Positions 33,366 through 44,994 are shown, numbered from the stretch's first letter. The stretch: 64,000 bases of DNA from Variovorax boronicumulans NBRC 103145 (GCF_001591345.1 NZ_BCUS01000010.1:1-64000); one strand, 5' to 3'. Made by a program: numbers and translations. Notes: a model not told the origin generated them from the letters alone.

Positions 33366-34352
33366 ATGACCCAGCGCTTCCGTTTCCCGCTCGCCTCGTT
33401 CGCGTGCTTTGCCGCCGGCCTGGCGTGCATCGTCCCCGTCGCCCACGCGCAGGATGCCTATCCGTCCAAGCCGATCCGCATGGTCGTGCCGTTCCCACCG
33501 GGCGGCAGCATCGACATGACGGCGCGCCTGGTCGGCCAGAAGCTCTCGACGGCGCTGGGCCAGCCCGTGCTGGTGGACAACCGTCCCGGCGCCAGCGGCA
33601 ACATCGGCATGGACTACGTCGCCAAGGCCCCCAAGGACGGCTACACCTTGCTGATGTTGCACACCGGCCTGGCTTCCAATGGGCACATGTTCGCGAAGCT
33701 GCCCTACGACCCGATCAAGGATCTGGCACCCGTGATCCGTGTGGCCGACCAGCCCAACGTGCTCATCATGAATCCCAAGTGGACGTTCAAGAACGTCGGC
33801 GAGCTGGTGGCCTATGCCAAGGCCAACCCCGGCAAGCTCAGCGTCGGCACCTCGGGCGTGGGCGGCCCGCAGGACGTGGCCGCGCGCCGCTTCATGAAGA
33901 TGACCGGCACCGATCTGCTCAACGTGGCCTACAAGGGCGGGGCGCCCGCGCTGTCCGACCTCGTCGGCGGGCAGATCGACATGATGTTCGAAACCTCGCC
34001 GACCGCCGTGCCCTATGCCAAGAGCGGCAAGCTGAAGGCGCTGGCGGTCACGGGCGACAAGCGCGTTTCGACCTTGCCCGACGTGCCGACGGTGGCCGAG
34101 TCCGGCGTGCCGGGCTACCGCTTCATGGGCTGGGTCGGCCTGGTGGCGCCGGCCGGAACGCCCGCACCGGTCATCGCCAAGCTCAACGAGCAGGTGCAGG
34201 CGCTGCTCAAGAACGCCGACACGCAAAAGCAGTTCACCGACCTCAGCCTCGAGGTCATCGGCGGCTCGGCGCCAGACTTCACGAGCTTTGTGCGCAAGGA
34301 GTCGAACGACTACGCCCGCTTCGTGAAAGACTTCAACATCACGCCGCAATGA
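33366..34352 (+). CDS. Tripartite tricarboxylate transporter binding protein (Bug/TctC)
   Basis: A 328-residue protein with a signal peptide ending AHAQ and the Bug hallmarks YPSKPIRMVVPFPPGGS, VDNRPGASGNIG and GGQIDMMFE. Bug proteins bind carboxylates, amides or related small molecules in the periplasm. No TctA or TctB gene is adjacent, which is common for the many orphan Bug proteins of Burkholderiales. It ends in a strong terminator, closing the GntR-linked unit. Confidence 0.9.
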   Translation: MTQRFRFPLASFACFAAGLACIVPVAHAQDAYPSKPIRMVVPFPPGGSIDMTARLVGQKLSTALGQPVLVDNRPGASGNIGMDYVAKAPKDGYTLLMLHTGLASNGHMFAKLPYDPIKDLAPVIRVADQPNVLIMNPKWTFKNVGELVAYAKANPGKLSVGTSGVGGPQDVAARRFMKMTGTDLLNVAYKGGAPALSDLVGGQIDMMFETSPTAVPYAKSGKLKALAVTGDKRVSTLPDVPTVAESGVPGYRFMGWVGLVAPAGTPAPVIAKLNEQVQALLKNADTQKQFTDLSLEVIGGSAPDFTSFVRKESNDYARFVKDFNITPQ

Positions 34353-34382
34353 AAAAAGCCCCGCGACTGCGGGGCTTTTTTT
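34352..34382. terminator. Bidirectional intrinsic terminator, bug / ppiC
   Basis: A 13-bp stem AAAAAAGCCCCGC / GCGGGGCTTTTTT with loop GACT starts in the stop codon of the binding-protein gene. T-runs lie on both strands, so it serves both convergent genes. Confidence 0.93.
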
Positions 34383-34401
34383 GGGGCGATGGGCCGAAGG
34401 C

Positions 34402-35187
34402 TTACTCGACCTTGGCCTTCGCGCGCAGGTCTTCCTGGTACTTCTGCAGGCGCTGCTGCTGCAGCTGCTGCGTGATCTGCGGCTTCACTTCTTCCAGCTT
34501 CGGCAGTTGGGCCTGGCGGATGTCGTCGACGCGGATGATGTGATAGCCGAACTGGGTCTTGACCGGGGCAGGGGTGGTTTCGCCCTTCTTGAGCTTGATC
34601 ATCGCTTCCGAGAACTCGGGCACGAAGCTGGCGGGGTTGGCCCAGTCGAGGTCGCCGCCATTGGCGCCCGATCCCGGGTCCTTGCTCTGCTTCTTGGCGA
34701 TGTCTTCGAACTTGGCGCCCTTCTTCAGGTCGGCCATGATCTTCTTGGCCTGGTCTTCGGTCTCGACCAGGATGTGGCGGGCCTTGAATTCCTTGCCGCC
34801 GTTGGCTGCCACGAACTTGTCGTACTCGGCCTTCACGTCGGCGTCGGACACCGCGTTGGTCTTGCGGTAGTTCTCGAACAGCGCGCGGATCAGGATGGCC
34901 TGGCGGGCGAGTTCGAGCTGGTTCTTGTAGTCCTCGGTGGCGTCCAGGCCTTGCTTTTGCGCTTCCTGCATGAACACTTCGCGCGCCACGATTTCCTCGC
35001 GCAGCTGACTTTGCATCTCGGGCGTCACCGGGCGGCCGGCGGCAGCCAGCTGCTGGGCCAGGACGTCCATGCGGGCCTTGGGCACCGGCTTGCCGTTGAC
35101 GATGGCTGCGTTCTGCGCCAGGGCCGACAGGGGGAGTGCACCGATCAGCGCTGCGGCCGCAACGGCCTGCAAGATGTGTTTTTTCAT
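34402..35187 (-). CDS. Periplasmic parvulin-type peptidyl-prolyl isomerase
   Basis: A 261-residue protein with a signal peptide (ends ALAQ), a SurA/PrsA-like helical N-domain and a parvulin domain at about 135-225 (ARHILVETEDQAKKI, GDLDWANPASFVPEF, FGYHIIRVDD). It assists folding of exported proteins. It lies 129 bases downstream of bolA on the same strand; the gap shows only a polypyrimidine-rich minus strand and no clear terminator, so it may be co-transcribed or separately started. Confidence 0.9.
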   Translation of the reverse strand: MKKHILQAVAAAALIGALPLSALAQNAAIVNGKPVPKARMDVLAQQLAAAGRPVTPEMQSQLREEIVAREVFMQEAQKQGLDATEDYKNQLELARQAILIRALFENYRKTNAVSDADVKAEYDKFVAANGGKEFKARHILVETEDQAKKIMADLKKGAKFEDIAKKQSKDPGSGANGGDLDWANPASFVPEFSEAMIKLKKGETTPAPVKTQFGYHIIRVDDIRQAQLPKLEEVKPQITQQLQQQRLQKYQEDLRAKAKVE

Positions 35188-35316
35188 GAAATGAATATCA
35201 GGCTGGAGAGGAAATGCGCGTGTAGGAAAAGGCGCGGGAAAGAAAGCAGGAATCAGGAGAAAAGAAGGAGAGGGTGGGCGGCCGCGGCGAACGCGGCAAG
35301 CAACCGATTGGACGAC

Positions 35317-35595
35317 TCAGAGCACCTCGATGGCGATGGCGTGCAGACCCTGTGCGATAAAAACTTGGAGGGCATCATACACAAGCCGATGCCGCGCCAC
35401 GCGGGGCTTTCCGTCGAACAGCGGGGAGGCGATGCGCACCCGGAAATGCGTGCCGTAGCCCTCGGCGTTGGCACCCGCATGGCCCGCATGGGCGGCGCTT
35501 TCGTCGATCACTTCGAGTTGCGTGGGCGAAAGCGATGCGCGCAGCGCCGCCTCGAGCGCGGCCACGGTGGGCAGGGGGATGGTGGTGGTGGTCAT
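35317..35595 (-). CDS. bolA: BolA family protein
   Basis: A 92-residue protein with the BolA fold signature: an N-terminal helix ([20 protein letters not shown]), a His in [14 protein letters not shown] and the late RHRLVYDAL helix. BolA proteins partner with monothiol glutaredoxins in Fe-S cluster handling and stress-related morphology. The ATG overlaps the yciB stop (ATGA), so it is translated as part of selO-msrB-yciB-bolA. Confidence 0.9.
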   Translation of the reverse strand: MTTTTIPLPTVAALEAALRASLSPTQLEVIDESAAHAGHAGANAEGYGTHFRVRIASPLFDGKPRVARHRLVYDALQVFIAQGLHAIAIEVL

Positions 35596-36131
35596 GCGGT
35601 CGGCTTGTCTTCCTTGAGGTGCGGCGCGATGTACAGGCCCTGCGCCACCAGGAAGACGATCGGGAACACGTAGCCCCAGAGCTTGAAGTTGACCCAGGCC
35701 TCGGTCGTGAAGTACGCCGCCACGTAGCCGTTGATGAGCGCCATGAACAGGCAATAGCCGATCCACGCCACGTTGAGCCGGCCCCAGATGCGCTCGGGCA
35801 ACTCGAGCTGCGCGCCCAGCAGCATCTTGAGGAAGTTCTTCTTCAGCGCCCACAGGGCCACGGCCAGCGCGACGGCCATGGCGCCGTACAGCACCGTCGG
35901 CTTCCACTTGATGAAGCGGTCGTCGTGCAGCACCAGCGTGAGCGTGCCGAACAGCAGGATCAGCACCAGCGTGGCCTTCTGCATCGCCTGCAGCTTGCGT
36001 TCCATGGCGTAGATGACGGCCATCTGCACCACGGTGGCGGCCATCAGCACGCCGGTGGCGGTGTAGATGTCGGCGAACTTGTAGGCGCCGAAGAACAGCA
36101 GGATCGGAAAGAAGTCGAGGAGCAGTTTCAT
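35592..36131 (-). CDS. yciB: YciB/IspZ-type inner-membrane septation protein
   Basis: A 179-residue protein with five or so membrane helices and the family N-terminus [23 protein letters not shown] in part, plus WKPTVLYG and [15 protein letters not shown]. YciB helps coordinate cell elongation and division and is conserved in proteobacteria. It overlaps msrB upstream and bolA downstream by four bases each. Confidence 0.92.
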   Translation of the reverse strand: MKLLLDFFPILLFFGAYKFADIYTATGVLMAATVVQMAVIYAMERKLQAMQKATLVLILLFGTLTLVLHDDRFIKWKPTVLYGAMAVALAVALWALKKNFLKMLLGAQLELPERIWGRLNVAWIGYCLFMALINGYVAAYFTTEAWVNFKLWGYVFPIVFLVAQGLYIAPHLKEDKPTA

Positions 36132-36538
36132 TTCTTTTGGAAGTCGAGCGACGCCGAGTTCATGCAGTAGCGCAGGCCGGTTTCGGTGGGGCCGTCGGGG
36201 AACACGTGGCCCAGGTGGGCGCCGCAATTGGCACACACGTTCTCGGTGCGCACCATGCCGTGCGAGCGGTCGACGATGTTGCGGATGGCGCCGGGCACCG
36301 CTTCTTCGGAGAAGCTGGGCCAGCCGCAGCCGGCGTCGAACTTGGTGGCCGCTTCGAACAGCTTGGCGCCGCAGCAGATGCAATGGTAGGTGCCGTCGTC
36401 CCAGTGGGCTTCGTACTTGCCGGTGAAGGGACGTTCGGTGGCGGCGTGGCGCGTCACCTCGAAGGCGGCGGGTTCGGCGCCCTTCTCAGCGAGCAGGGCT
36501 TTCCATTCGGCGTCGGTTTTCTGTACGGGCGTGGTCAT
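36128..36538 (-). CDS. msrB: Peptide methionine-R-sulfoxide reductase MsrB
   Basis: A 136-residue protein with two CxxC zinc pairs (Cys53/56 and Cys102/105), GCGWPSF and the catalytic RYCMNSASL with Cys125. It reduces methionine-R-sulfoxide in oxidised proteins. It is cytoplasmic (no signal peptide). ATGA overlaps on both sides show coupling with selO upstream and yciB downstream, giving an oxidative-stress theme to the operon start. Confidence 0.95.
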   Translation of the reverse strand: MTTPVQKTDAEWKALLAEKGAEPAAFEVTRHAATERPFTGKYEAHWDDGTYHCICCGAKLFEAATKFDAGCGWPSFSEEAVPGAIRNIVDRSHGMVRTENVCANCGAHLGHVFPDGPTETGLRYCMNSASLDFQKK

Positions 36539-38016
36539 GAGGAGCAGCTGATTTCGATCGTGGAGGCCCAGTCGGGCGGGAAGCCGGCGTAGTCGTCGGC
36601 ACCGGGGTGTTCTTCACATGGGGTTTGGAGCAGCGTCAGCAAGGTTGCCACACCCGCATGGTCCTTTTGCTGACTGGCTTCGATGGCCTGCTGGCCCAGG
36701 TGGTTCCGCAGCACGAACTTGGGGTTCGACTGCAGCATCAATTTTGCCGCTTCGGCACGCTGCGATTGTGCATGGCGCTCTGAAAAAGAGAGCATCCAGG
36801 CATCGAAGCCGGCCCGGTCGAGGAACAGGTCGCGCACCGGATCGACGTTGCCGTCGGCCATGTGATTCGACAGGCGGCGCCAGAAGATGGTGTGGTCGAC
36901 CTTCTCGGCCGCCATCAGCTTGAGCACGCCCTCGATGAGCGCACGGTCGCCCTCGGCGGGTGCCGTGAGGCCCAGCTTGGCGCGCATGCGGTCTTCGAAG
37001 GCGTTGGGAAACACGGTCTTGTACGACTCCAGCGCGGCCACGGCGATTTCCTGGTCGCCGATCAGCGGCAAGAGTGCCTGCGCCAGGCAGAACAGGTTCC
37101 AGTAGGCGACGTTGGGCTGCTGGTTGAAGGCGTAGCGGCCCTGGGTGTCGCTGTGGTTGCAGATGTGGCGCGGGTCGAAGCCGTCGAGGAACTGGAACGG
37201 CCCGTAGTCGATGGTGAGCCCGAGGATGCTCATGTTGTCGGTGTTCATCACCCCGTGGCAGAAGCCCACGGCCTGCCACTGGGCGAGCAGGGCGGCGGTG
37301 CGCTCGCTCACGGCCTCGAGGAACGCTGCGTAGGCGTTGCCGTTGAAGCGCGCGGTGGCGCGGCATTCGGGGTAGTAGCGGTCGATGACGTAGTCGGCCA
37401 GCGCACGCAGCTCGTCTTCGCGCTGGTTGGCGGCGAAGTGCTCGAAGTGGCCGAAGCGGATGAAGCTGGGCGCCACGCGGGTGACCACTGCAGCGCTTTC
37501 CAGCTCTTCGCGGCGCACGCGGGCGTCCGAGCCGGTCACGCACAGCGCGCGCGTGGTCGGAATGCCCAGGCCGTGCATGGCCTCGCTGCACAGGAACTCG
37601 CGGATGCTTGAGCGCAGCACGGCGCGGCCGTCGCCGCCGCGCGAGTAGGGCGTGCGCCCCGAGCCCTTGAGCTGCACTTCGAGCCCGCCCTCGGTCTCGC
37701 CGAGCAGGATCGCGCGTCCGTCGCCCAGTTGCCCGGCCCAGACGCCGAACTGGTGGCCGCTGTAGACCGTGGCGAAAGGCCGCGTGCCGGCGACCGGCAG
37801 GCTGCCGGTGAGCGCGGCCAGCGTGGTGTCCGAGTCGCGCCAGCCGGGCGGCAGGCCCAGCTCACGCGCCACGGCGTCGCTGTGGCCGACCCAGTACGGA
37901 TCGGGCAGCGGCGTGGGGCGCAGTTCGGTGAAAAAGGCGGGGCCCAGCGTCGAGAAGCCGGGCTTCCAGCGCAGGCCCAGGTCGGCGACCGGGGTGTCTT
38001 CGGCTAACAAGCTCAT
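36535..38016 (-). CDS. selO: SelO/YdiU protein adenylyltransferase (pseudokinase-fold AMPylator)
   Basis: A 493-residue protein with the flipped-ATP kinase fold of Sel[14 protein letters not shown] (96-107), [15 protein letters not shown] (117-131) and [19 protein letters not shown] (254-272) holding catalytic Asp260 and metal-binding Asn261 and Asp270. SelO AMPylates redox enzymes on Ser, Thr or Tyr. The C-terminus ends CSS; eukaryotic SelO has selenocysteine here and this protein has Cys (an ordinary codon). It heads the operon and overlaps msrB by four bases, matching its proposed role in oxidative stress. Confidence 0.95.
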   Translation of the reverse strand: MSLLAEDTPVADLGLRWKPGFSTLGPAFFTELRPTPLPDPYWVGHSDAVARELGLPPGWRDSDTTLAALTGSLPVAGTRPFATVYSGHQFGVWAGQLGDGRAILLGETEGGLEVQLKGSGRTPYSRGGDGRAVLRSSIREFLCSEAMHGLGIPTTRALCVTGSDARVRREELESAAVVTRVAPSFIRFGHFEHFAANQREDELRALADYVIDRYYPECRATARFNGNAYAAFLEAVSERTAALLAQWQAVGFCHGVMNTDNMSILGLTIDYGPFQFLDGFDPRHICNHSDTQGRYAFNQQPNVAYWNLFCLAQALLPLIGDQEIAVAALESYKTVFPNAFEDRMRAKLGLTAPAEGDRALIEGVLKLMAAEKVDHTIFWRRLSNHMADGNVDPVRDLFLDRAGFDAWMLSFSERHAQSQRAEAAKLMLQSNPKFVLRNHLGQQAIEASQQKDHAGVATLLTLLQTPCEEHPGADDYAGFPPDWASTIEISCSS

Positions 38017-38089
38017 GCCCGGATTGTCCGGCAGCGCGCGAAACCCCAGGCCGTTGAGGCCATCGGGCGCGTGGGGCGGGCGGCGCCGC

Positions 38090-39199
38090 TCAGTTCAGCA
38101 GCGCGCCGCGCAGCGTCCCGGCGCCGTCGAGCGCCAGGCTGGCGCGGTACTGGGCCGGCGGCAGGCCGAACCAGCGCTTGCAGGCGCGAAAGAAGTTGCT
38201 GACGTCCACGAAGCCCAGCCGGTCGGCCACGTCCGCGAGCGTGTGGCGCTGTTCGGCCAGGTACTGCTTGGCGAGTTCGCGGCGGGTGCGGTCGAGCAGT
38301 GCCTGGAACGACACGGACTCCTCCTGCAGGCGGCGCTGCAGCGTGCGGTCGGCCAGCCCCAGGCCCGAGGCCACGTCCTGGCGGCGCGGCTCGCCGTGCT
38401 GCAGCCGGCGCGCGATCTCGGCGCACACCAGGCTGGCGGTGGTGGTCTGGCCCAGCAGGTTGAGCTGGTCGTCGAGCAGGTGCTCCTGCATCTCGCCCAG
38501 GGCCGGGTGGTGGGTGGGCAGCGGCATGGTCATGTCGGCCGACGACAGCAGCACGCGGTTGGCGGGCGCGTTGAAGCGGATCTCGCAGCCGAAGGCCTCG
38601 CGGTGCAGCCGGTCGTTGGCCGGCGGCGGGTAGACGAATTCCATGGCCAGCGGCTGCAGCTCGCGCCGCGTGAGCCACTGGCACTGCATGAGCACGGTCA
38701 GCAGGGCGTACTCGACGCGCTGGCGCGGGATCGGCAGGCTCCCGCCGGTGTGCTCCATGACCATCCAGCAGCCGCGCGCGTCGGACTGCAGCGAGAACGC
38801 GGTGGCGTCGGAGATCACGGCCATGTAGCGCGTGAGCCGCGTGAGCGCCGCGCCCAGGGTGGGGCTGCAGGCCATGGCGTGGCCCACGGTGCCCAGCTTG
38901 CTGTGCGTGGCGGCCAGGTCGCGGTCCAGGCCCAGCGTGGGCCGCCCGGCGTGCGCCACGGCCACCTGCCACAGCACGGAGATCTCGTCGACCGGGATGC
39001 GCGCGTTCTGGCGGTGCAGCGAGTCGGGGTCGAAGCCGGCATCGCGCAGCAGCGTGGGCACGTTCAGCCCCTCGGCCTCGAACATCGACAGCACCCCCTC
39101 CAGCCATGCGGCCGAGCTGGTGCGCAGCTCGGGCTGCGGACAGCCGGGGCGGCGCGACGGCCGGCGCGAATGGCGCGGCAGGGAGGCTTCTGAAGTCAT
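38090..39199 (-). CDS. AraC-family regulator with Arabinose_bd-type N-domain
   Basis: A 369-residue protein. The N-terminal two thirds match the AraC ligand-binding type seen in OruR/ArgR-like regulators ([52 protein letters not shown]). The C-terminal AraC DNA-binding domain includes [19 protein letters not shown] and [21 protein letters not shown]. The ATG at 39199 is preferred to an upstream in-frame start. It is divergent from two lipoprotein hydrolase genes across 131 bases and is their likely regulator. Confidence 0.9.
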   Translation of the reverse strand: MTSEASLPRHSRRPSRRPGCPQPELRTSSAAWLEGVLSMFEAEGLNVPTLLRDAGFDPDSLHRQNARIPVDEISVLWQVAVAHAGRPTLGLDRDLAATHSKLGTVGHAMACSPTLGAALTRLTRYMAVISDATAFSLQSDARGCWMVMEHTGGSLPIPRQRVEYALLTVLMQCQWLTRRELQPLAMEFVYPPPANDRLHREAFGCEIRFNAPANRVLLSSADMTMPLPTHHPALGEMQEHLLDDQLNLLGQTTTASLVCAEIARRLQHGEPRRQDVASGLGLADRTLQRRLQEESVSFQALLDRTRRELAKQYLAEQRHTLADVADRLGFVDVSNFFRACKRWFGLPPAQYRASLALDGAGTLRGALLN

Positions 39200-39330
39200 T
39201 CGATTGGCTCGCTTGCGATAGCGGTGAAAACAGGGCCGGTTCCTAGAATTTTTCCAGTGCACGGCGGCCCGGAGTATGGGTGCCGCGCGCCAAGCCAGGA
39301 ATTCCGATTAACCCGGTGTGGAGACAAAAC

Positions 39331-41163
39331 ATGAAGACAACGACAACAGCACAAAACCAGGGTGCGGCAGGACAGACGGCGATGGCGCGCGCCATCGCCA
39401 CCATGGCCACGCTGGCCGCCGCGGCGGCGCTTGCAGCCTGCGGTGGCGGCTCGTCCGGGGCGACCGCCTTTCCCGTGTTGCCGCCTGCACCGGCTCCGGC
39501 GCCCGCGCCCGCTCCGGCACCCGCCGCCGACGGCCCGATGGTGCGCCAGACCACGGCCGGCAAGGTCGAGGGCACGGACGAGAGCGCCAGGAACGGCACC
39601 TGGTCCTGGAAGGGTGTTCCGTTCGCCCAGCCGCCGGTCGGCGCGCTGCGCTGGCGCGCACCGGTCGAGCCCGAAGCCTGGACCGGCATCCGCCCGGCCA
39701 AGGCCTTCGGCAACGCCTGCCTGCAGATCGGCCGGATCTTCAGCCCCGGCACCAGCAACACCTACGACGCCACCATCGGCACCAACCTGGGCAAGCCGGT
39801 CGGCAGCGAAGACTGCCTGTTCGTCAACATCTGGCGTCCGGCCACCACCGAGAAGAACCTGCCGGTGCTGTTGTTCATCCATGGCGGCAGCAATATTTCG
39901 GGTTACACGGCCGATCCGCTGTACGACGGCGCGGCGCTGGCCAAGGCCACCAATGCGGTGGTCATCACCGCCAGCTACCGTCTGGGCATCCTGGGCTTCT
40001 TGAACATGCCGCAGCTGCGACCGGGCGGCACGGCGGGCGACGACTCGGGCAACTTCGCGTTGCTGGACAACATGGCGGCGCTGCGCTTCATCCAGGGCAA
40101 TGTCGCCAACTTCGGCGGCGACCCGGGCAACGTCACGCTGTCGGGCGAGTCGGCCGGCGCGACCAACCTGCTGGCGGTGATGACCTCACCGATGGCCAAG
40201 GGCCTGTTCCACAAGGCCTTCGAGATGAGCGGCGGCATTTCGCTCAAGACCAATCTGCCGCCCGGGACGCTGCCGACGCTGCAGCCGGCTTCGGCCTCGT
40301 TGACGCAGGGCCAGACGATCCTCGAAAAGCTGCTGGTCGCCGACGGCACCGTGGCCGATGAAGCGGCGGCCAAGGTGTATATCGGCACGCGCTCGCCGGC
40401 GCAGATCGCCGAGTACCTGCGTGCGCAAGAGGGTGGGGCGCTGCTGACCAAGGTCACGGCAGCCGGGCAGGGCAACGTGGCGCCGATTCCCGATGGCACG
40501 GTGTTGCCGGCGGACCCGATCGGCGCCATCGCAGCCGACAAGTACGTCAAGGTGCCCATGCTCGCGGGCAACACGCGCGACGAGGGCAAGCTCTTCGCGT
40601 CGCTGCTGGGCACCATCGGCTTCCCGACGTCAGGCTGGATCGTCACCGATGCCCCGCGCTTCTCGATGATGTTCAACTTCAACCCCGATGCTGCGCCCAC
40701 GCTCACGGTGGACCACATCATCGACCCGTTCTACCTTCCGGTAGACAAGGCCGGCTCCGGCTACAACGCGGCCACCGCGCTCATCACGAAGGGGCTGTTC
40801 GAGGCCAACCGCGACAACCTGCTCAACACCATGAAGACGCGCCAGTCGAACATCTGGCACTACCGTCTCGACTGGTCGCAGGAGGCCGCGCCGTGGAACG
40901 ACGTGTACGGCGCATCGCACGCCTTCGACCTGCCGTTCGTGTTCGGCAACTTCGAGGGTTCGCTGCTGAGCAACGTGATGGGCGGCAAGGCCAACGAGAA
41001 GGGGCGCGTGGCGCTGTCGAAGGCCGTCATGGCCAGCGTCGGGGCCTTCATGCGCAACGGCGATCCGAACACGCCCGAACTCGGTGCCACCTGGGGAACG
41101 TGGCCCTCGCAGTTGCTGCTCGACGCCACGCCCACCGCCACGAAGATCACCGCGGCGCCCTGA
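39331..41163 (+). CDS. Type-B carboxylesterase lipoprotein
   Basis: A 610-residue alpha/beta hydrolase of the carboxylesterase B family. After a signal peptide comes the lipobox LAAC (Cys37), then a (Pro-Ala)n linker (about 52-66). The catalytic domain shows GVPFAQPPVGALRWRAP, EDCLFVNIWRP, the oxyanion loop FIHGGSN and nucleophile Ser274 in SGESAGATN. A cell-surface or periplasmic membrane-anchored esterase is predicted, acting on an ester substrate outside the cytoplasm. The ATG at 39331 has a weak GGAGA. A second lipoprotein hydrolase follows 79 bases later. Confidence 0.9.
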   Translation: MKTTTTAQNQGAAGQTAMARAIATMATLAAAAALAACGGGSSGATAFPVLPPAPAPAPAPAPAPAADGPMVRQTTAGKVEGTDESARNGTWSWKGVPFAQPPVGALRWRAPVEPEAWTGIRPAKAFGNACLQIGRIFSPGTSNTYDATIGTNLGKPVGSEDCLFVNIWRPATTEKNLPVLLFIHGGSNISGYTADPLYDGAALAKATNAVVITASYRLGILGFLNMPQLRPGGTAGDDSGNFALLDNMAALRFIQGNVANFGGDPGNVTLSGESAGATNLLAVMTSPMAKGLFHKAFEMSGGISLKTNLPPGTLPTLQPASASLTQGQTILEKLLVADGTVADEAAAKVYIGTRSPAQIAEYLRAQEGGALLTKVTAAGQGNVAPIPDGTVLPADPIGAIAADKYVKVPMLAGNTRDEGKLFASLLGTIGFPTSGWIVTDAPRFSMMFNFNPDAAPTLTVDHIIDPFYLPVDKAGSGYNAATALITKGLFEANRDNLLNTMKTRQSNIWHYRLDWSQEAAPWNDVYGASHAFDLPFVFGNFEGSLLSNVMGGKANEKGRVALSKAVMASVGAFMRNGDPNTPELGATWGTWPSQLLLDATPTATKITAAP

Positions 41164-41242
41164 TACAGGGGACCGCCGTCCCGCCCCGAGACGCGCCTGG
41201 GCAACGCATGCCATCCATCAAAACGATAACGGAGACAACACC

Positions 41243-43129
41243 TTGAGAATTTCCACGCCCCCCCGCCGATGGCACCTTGCCGCGTCGCTGCTTGCCAGCG
41301 TGGCGGGCCTTGCGGCTTGCGGCGGCGGCTCGTCGGGCGGCAGCGGGTTCAGCTTCTTTCCGCCCGCCGCCGAAACGCCACCCGCGCAGCCGCCGGTCAC
41401 GCCCGAGGCGGGCCCGGTCCGCAAGTGGGGCTACATCACGCTGCCCGACGGCAACAGGATGCGCTATTCGCTGCTGCTGCCCAGCGGAGGCAACGCCACC
41501 TATCCGCTGCTGGTCGAGTACGACGGCTACAGCTCGGGCTCGGCCCCGAACATCGGCCAGCGCTGGCTGGCCGAGGGCTATGCGGTGATGGGCCTCAATG
41601 TGCCGGGCACCGGCTGCTCGACGGGCGACGACCAGGTCTTCGACGCCAGCACCGGCGCGGCCGGTGCCTTCGCCCTCGAATGGGCCGGCAAGCAGCCGTG
41701 GTCGAACGGCAAGATCGGCATGATCGGCTACTCGTACTCGGGCTACAACCAGCTGTGGGTGGCGGCGCACCGGCCCAAGGGCCTGCTGGCGATCACGCCC
41801 AGCAAGAACGTGACCGATCCGTACCGCGACGTGGGCTACCCGGGCGGCATCAAGAACGTCGGTTTTCCCGCGCAGTGGTGGGGCGGCTTCCCGGCCACCT
41901 GGAACCGCGCGGCCGCGCTGGCCGCCAAGCTCGACGGCGACACGGAGTGCGCCAAGACCGTGGCCGACAACATCGAGAAGCTCAAGCGCCCCGATCTCGA
42001 CCTGACCAAGTGGCTTGAGAACCCGTATGCCGACGGCCTCTACGTGAAGCGCAGCGCGTTCTACGAGACCGGCAAGATCGACATTCCCGCGCTGGGCACC
42101 CAGTCGTGGCAGGACGAGCAGATCGGTCCGCGCTCGGGCTACTACGAAGACACCATGGCGCCCGAAAAGATGTGGCTCATCAGCTCCAACGGCGACCACC
42201 ACACCAACGTCACCTCCGACTACATAGATGGCACGCTGAAGCGCTTTCTGGCCCATTTCGTGAAGGGCGAGGACAACGGTTTCGAGAAGGAGCCGCACGT
42301 GCGCCTGCTGCAGGAAATGCAGCAGATCGACCAGAAGGCGATCAACGGCGCCGCCAAGCTGAAGCAGACGGCCGTGGCCGAGTTCGACCGCCTGCCGGTC
42401 AAGGTCAAGCCGATGCGCCTGTGGATGCAGCCGGGCGGCGGGCTCGCCGATGCCAAGCCGACCGCCGGCGCGGCCTCGTCCGACTACCGGTATCCGGCCA
42501 AGAGCCCGGTGGTGAACAACCCGGCCGCCGAAGGCTGGCAGGCCGTGGCCGATGCCGAGAAGGACGGCCAGCTCACCTTCACCACCGCCGCGTTGCCCGA
42601 GGACCTGAGCTTCTACGGGGAAGGCTCGGCCGACCTGTACCTGAGCGCCACCGCCGACAGCACCGACCTGCAGGTCACGGTGTCGGAAGTGCGCCCCGAC
42701 GGCAAGGAGATGTTCGTGCAGCGCGGCTGGCTGCGCGCCTCCAAGCGGGCGCTCGACGCCAGCCGCGCCACCGAGCTGCGCCCCTTCGGCGACTTCACAC
42801 AGCCCAAGGAAGCGCCGCTGCAGTCCGGCCAGCCCAACCTGGTGCGCATCGAGATCCAGAAGTTCGCCCATGTCTTTCGCGCCGGCTCCAGCATCCGCGT
42901 GACGGTGGACTCGCCGTCGCAGACCGGCTTCTGGCTGTTCGGCAACGACACGAGGCCGTCGACCAACACGCTGTGGCACCAGGGCGCGAACGCGTCGAGC
43001 ATCGTGCTGGGCTACGTCGCCTACCCGCATGCGGCCGCGTTGCCCGAGTGCGGCAAGACGCTGCGCCAGCCGTGCCGTACCAACGTGGTGACGGTGCCCG
43101 CGGGCACCGGTCCGAAGGCGCCCACTTGA
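41243..43129 (+). CDS. CocE/NonD-type (X-Pro dipeptidyl-peptidase-like) hydrolase lipoprotein
   Basis: A 628-residue protein. No ATG fits; the start is the TTG at 41243, with GGAG 9 bases ahead and a good signal peptide following. Lipobox LAAC gives Cys26, followed by a GGGSSGG linker. An alpha/beta-hydrolase core has the nucleophile elbow GYSYSGY, and a C-terminal jelly-roll (VRIEIQKFAHVFRAGSSIRV) matches the X-Pro dipeptidyl-peptidase/CocE class. Such enzymes cleave esters, acyl groups or dipeptides. Pairing with the esterase suggests joint degradation of an external substrate. Confidence 0.87.
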   Translation: MRISTPPRRWHLAASLLASVAGLAACGGGSSGGSGFSFFPPAAETPPAQPPVTPEAGPVRKWGYITLPDGNRMRYSLLLPSGGNATYPLLVEYDGYSSGSAPNIGQRWLAEGYAVMGLNVPGTGCSTGDDQVFDASTGAAGAFALEWAGKQPWSNGKIGMIGYSYSGYNQLWVAAHRPKGLLAITPSKNVTDPYRDVGYPGGIKNVGFPAQWWGGFPATWNRAAALAAKLDGDTECAKTVADNIEKLKRPDLDLTKWLENPYADGLYVKRSAFYETGKIDIPALGTQSWQDEQIGPRSGYYEDTMAPEKMWLISSNGDHHTNVTSDYIDGTLKRFLAHFVKGEDNGFEKEPHVRLLQEMQQIDQKAINGAAKLKQTAVAEFDRLPVKVKPMRLWMQPGGGLADAKPTAGAASSDYRYPAKSPVVNNPAAEGWQAVADAEKDGQLTFTTAALPEDLSFYGEGSADLYLSATADSTDLQVTVSEVRPDGKEMFVQRGWLRASKRALDASRATELRPFGDFTQPKEAPLQSGQPNLVRIEIQKFAHVFRAGSSIRVTVDSPSQTGFWLFGNDTRPSTNTLWHQGANASSIVLGYVAYPHAAALPECGKTLRQPCRTNVVTVPAGTGPKAPT

Positions 43130-43243
43130 GCCGCTTCGTTCAATCATGCAGTGCGGGTTTGTGTCATTGTGCAAGTGGCCGAAGCTTGCGTGAATCTCTC
43201 GTTCGCAACGCTTTTTGAAGTCATTTCACATAGGAGTCCGTAG

Positions 43244-44887
<1,644 letters not shown>

Positions 44888-44910
44888 AGCACGGCCAAAG
44901 CCCACCCGCA

Positions 44911-44994
44911 CTGTCGCGCACGCGATAGGAAGGCCGCCCCGGCGGCTTTCCTTCCGGGCATTCCCTGTGCGGCGAAGAAAAGGGCGCTTGTACG
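44911..44994 (+). promoter_or_regulatory. Conserved leader of the first LIV-type binding-protein gene
   Basis: Three blocks recur in the same order ahead of the paralogous gene: the inverted repeat CTGTCGC-N4-GCGATAG (44911-44928), CGGGCATTCCCTG (44953-44965) and CTTGTACGCT (44985-44994). The last is 43 bases before the start codon. Conservation in both leaders marks them as likely operator and promoter parts. A GC-rich inverted repeat (AAGGCCGCC...GGCGGCTTT) lies at about 44930-44949 and could act as a weak terminator for the ligase gene. Confidence 0.6.

Noticed and set aside
39511-39530. Pro-Ala repeat DNA in the carboxylesterase gene considered as a repeat element
   Set aside because: It encodes an ordinary flexible linker after the lipobox.
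40731-40744. CTACC-N4-GGTAG palindrome identical in form to those at 46279 and 46300
   Set aside because: It lies deep inside the carboxylesterase coding region as a single copy, so chance is the simpler explanation.
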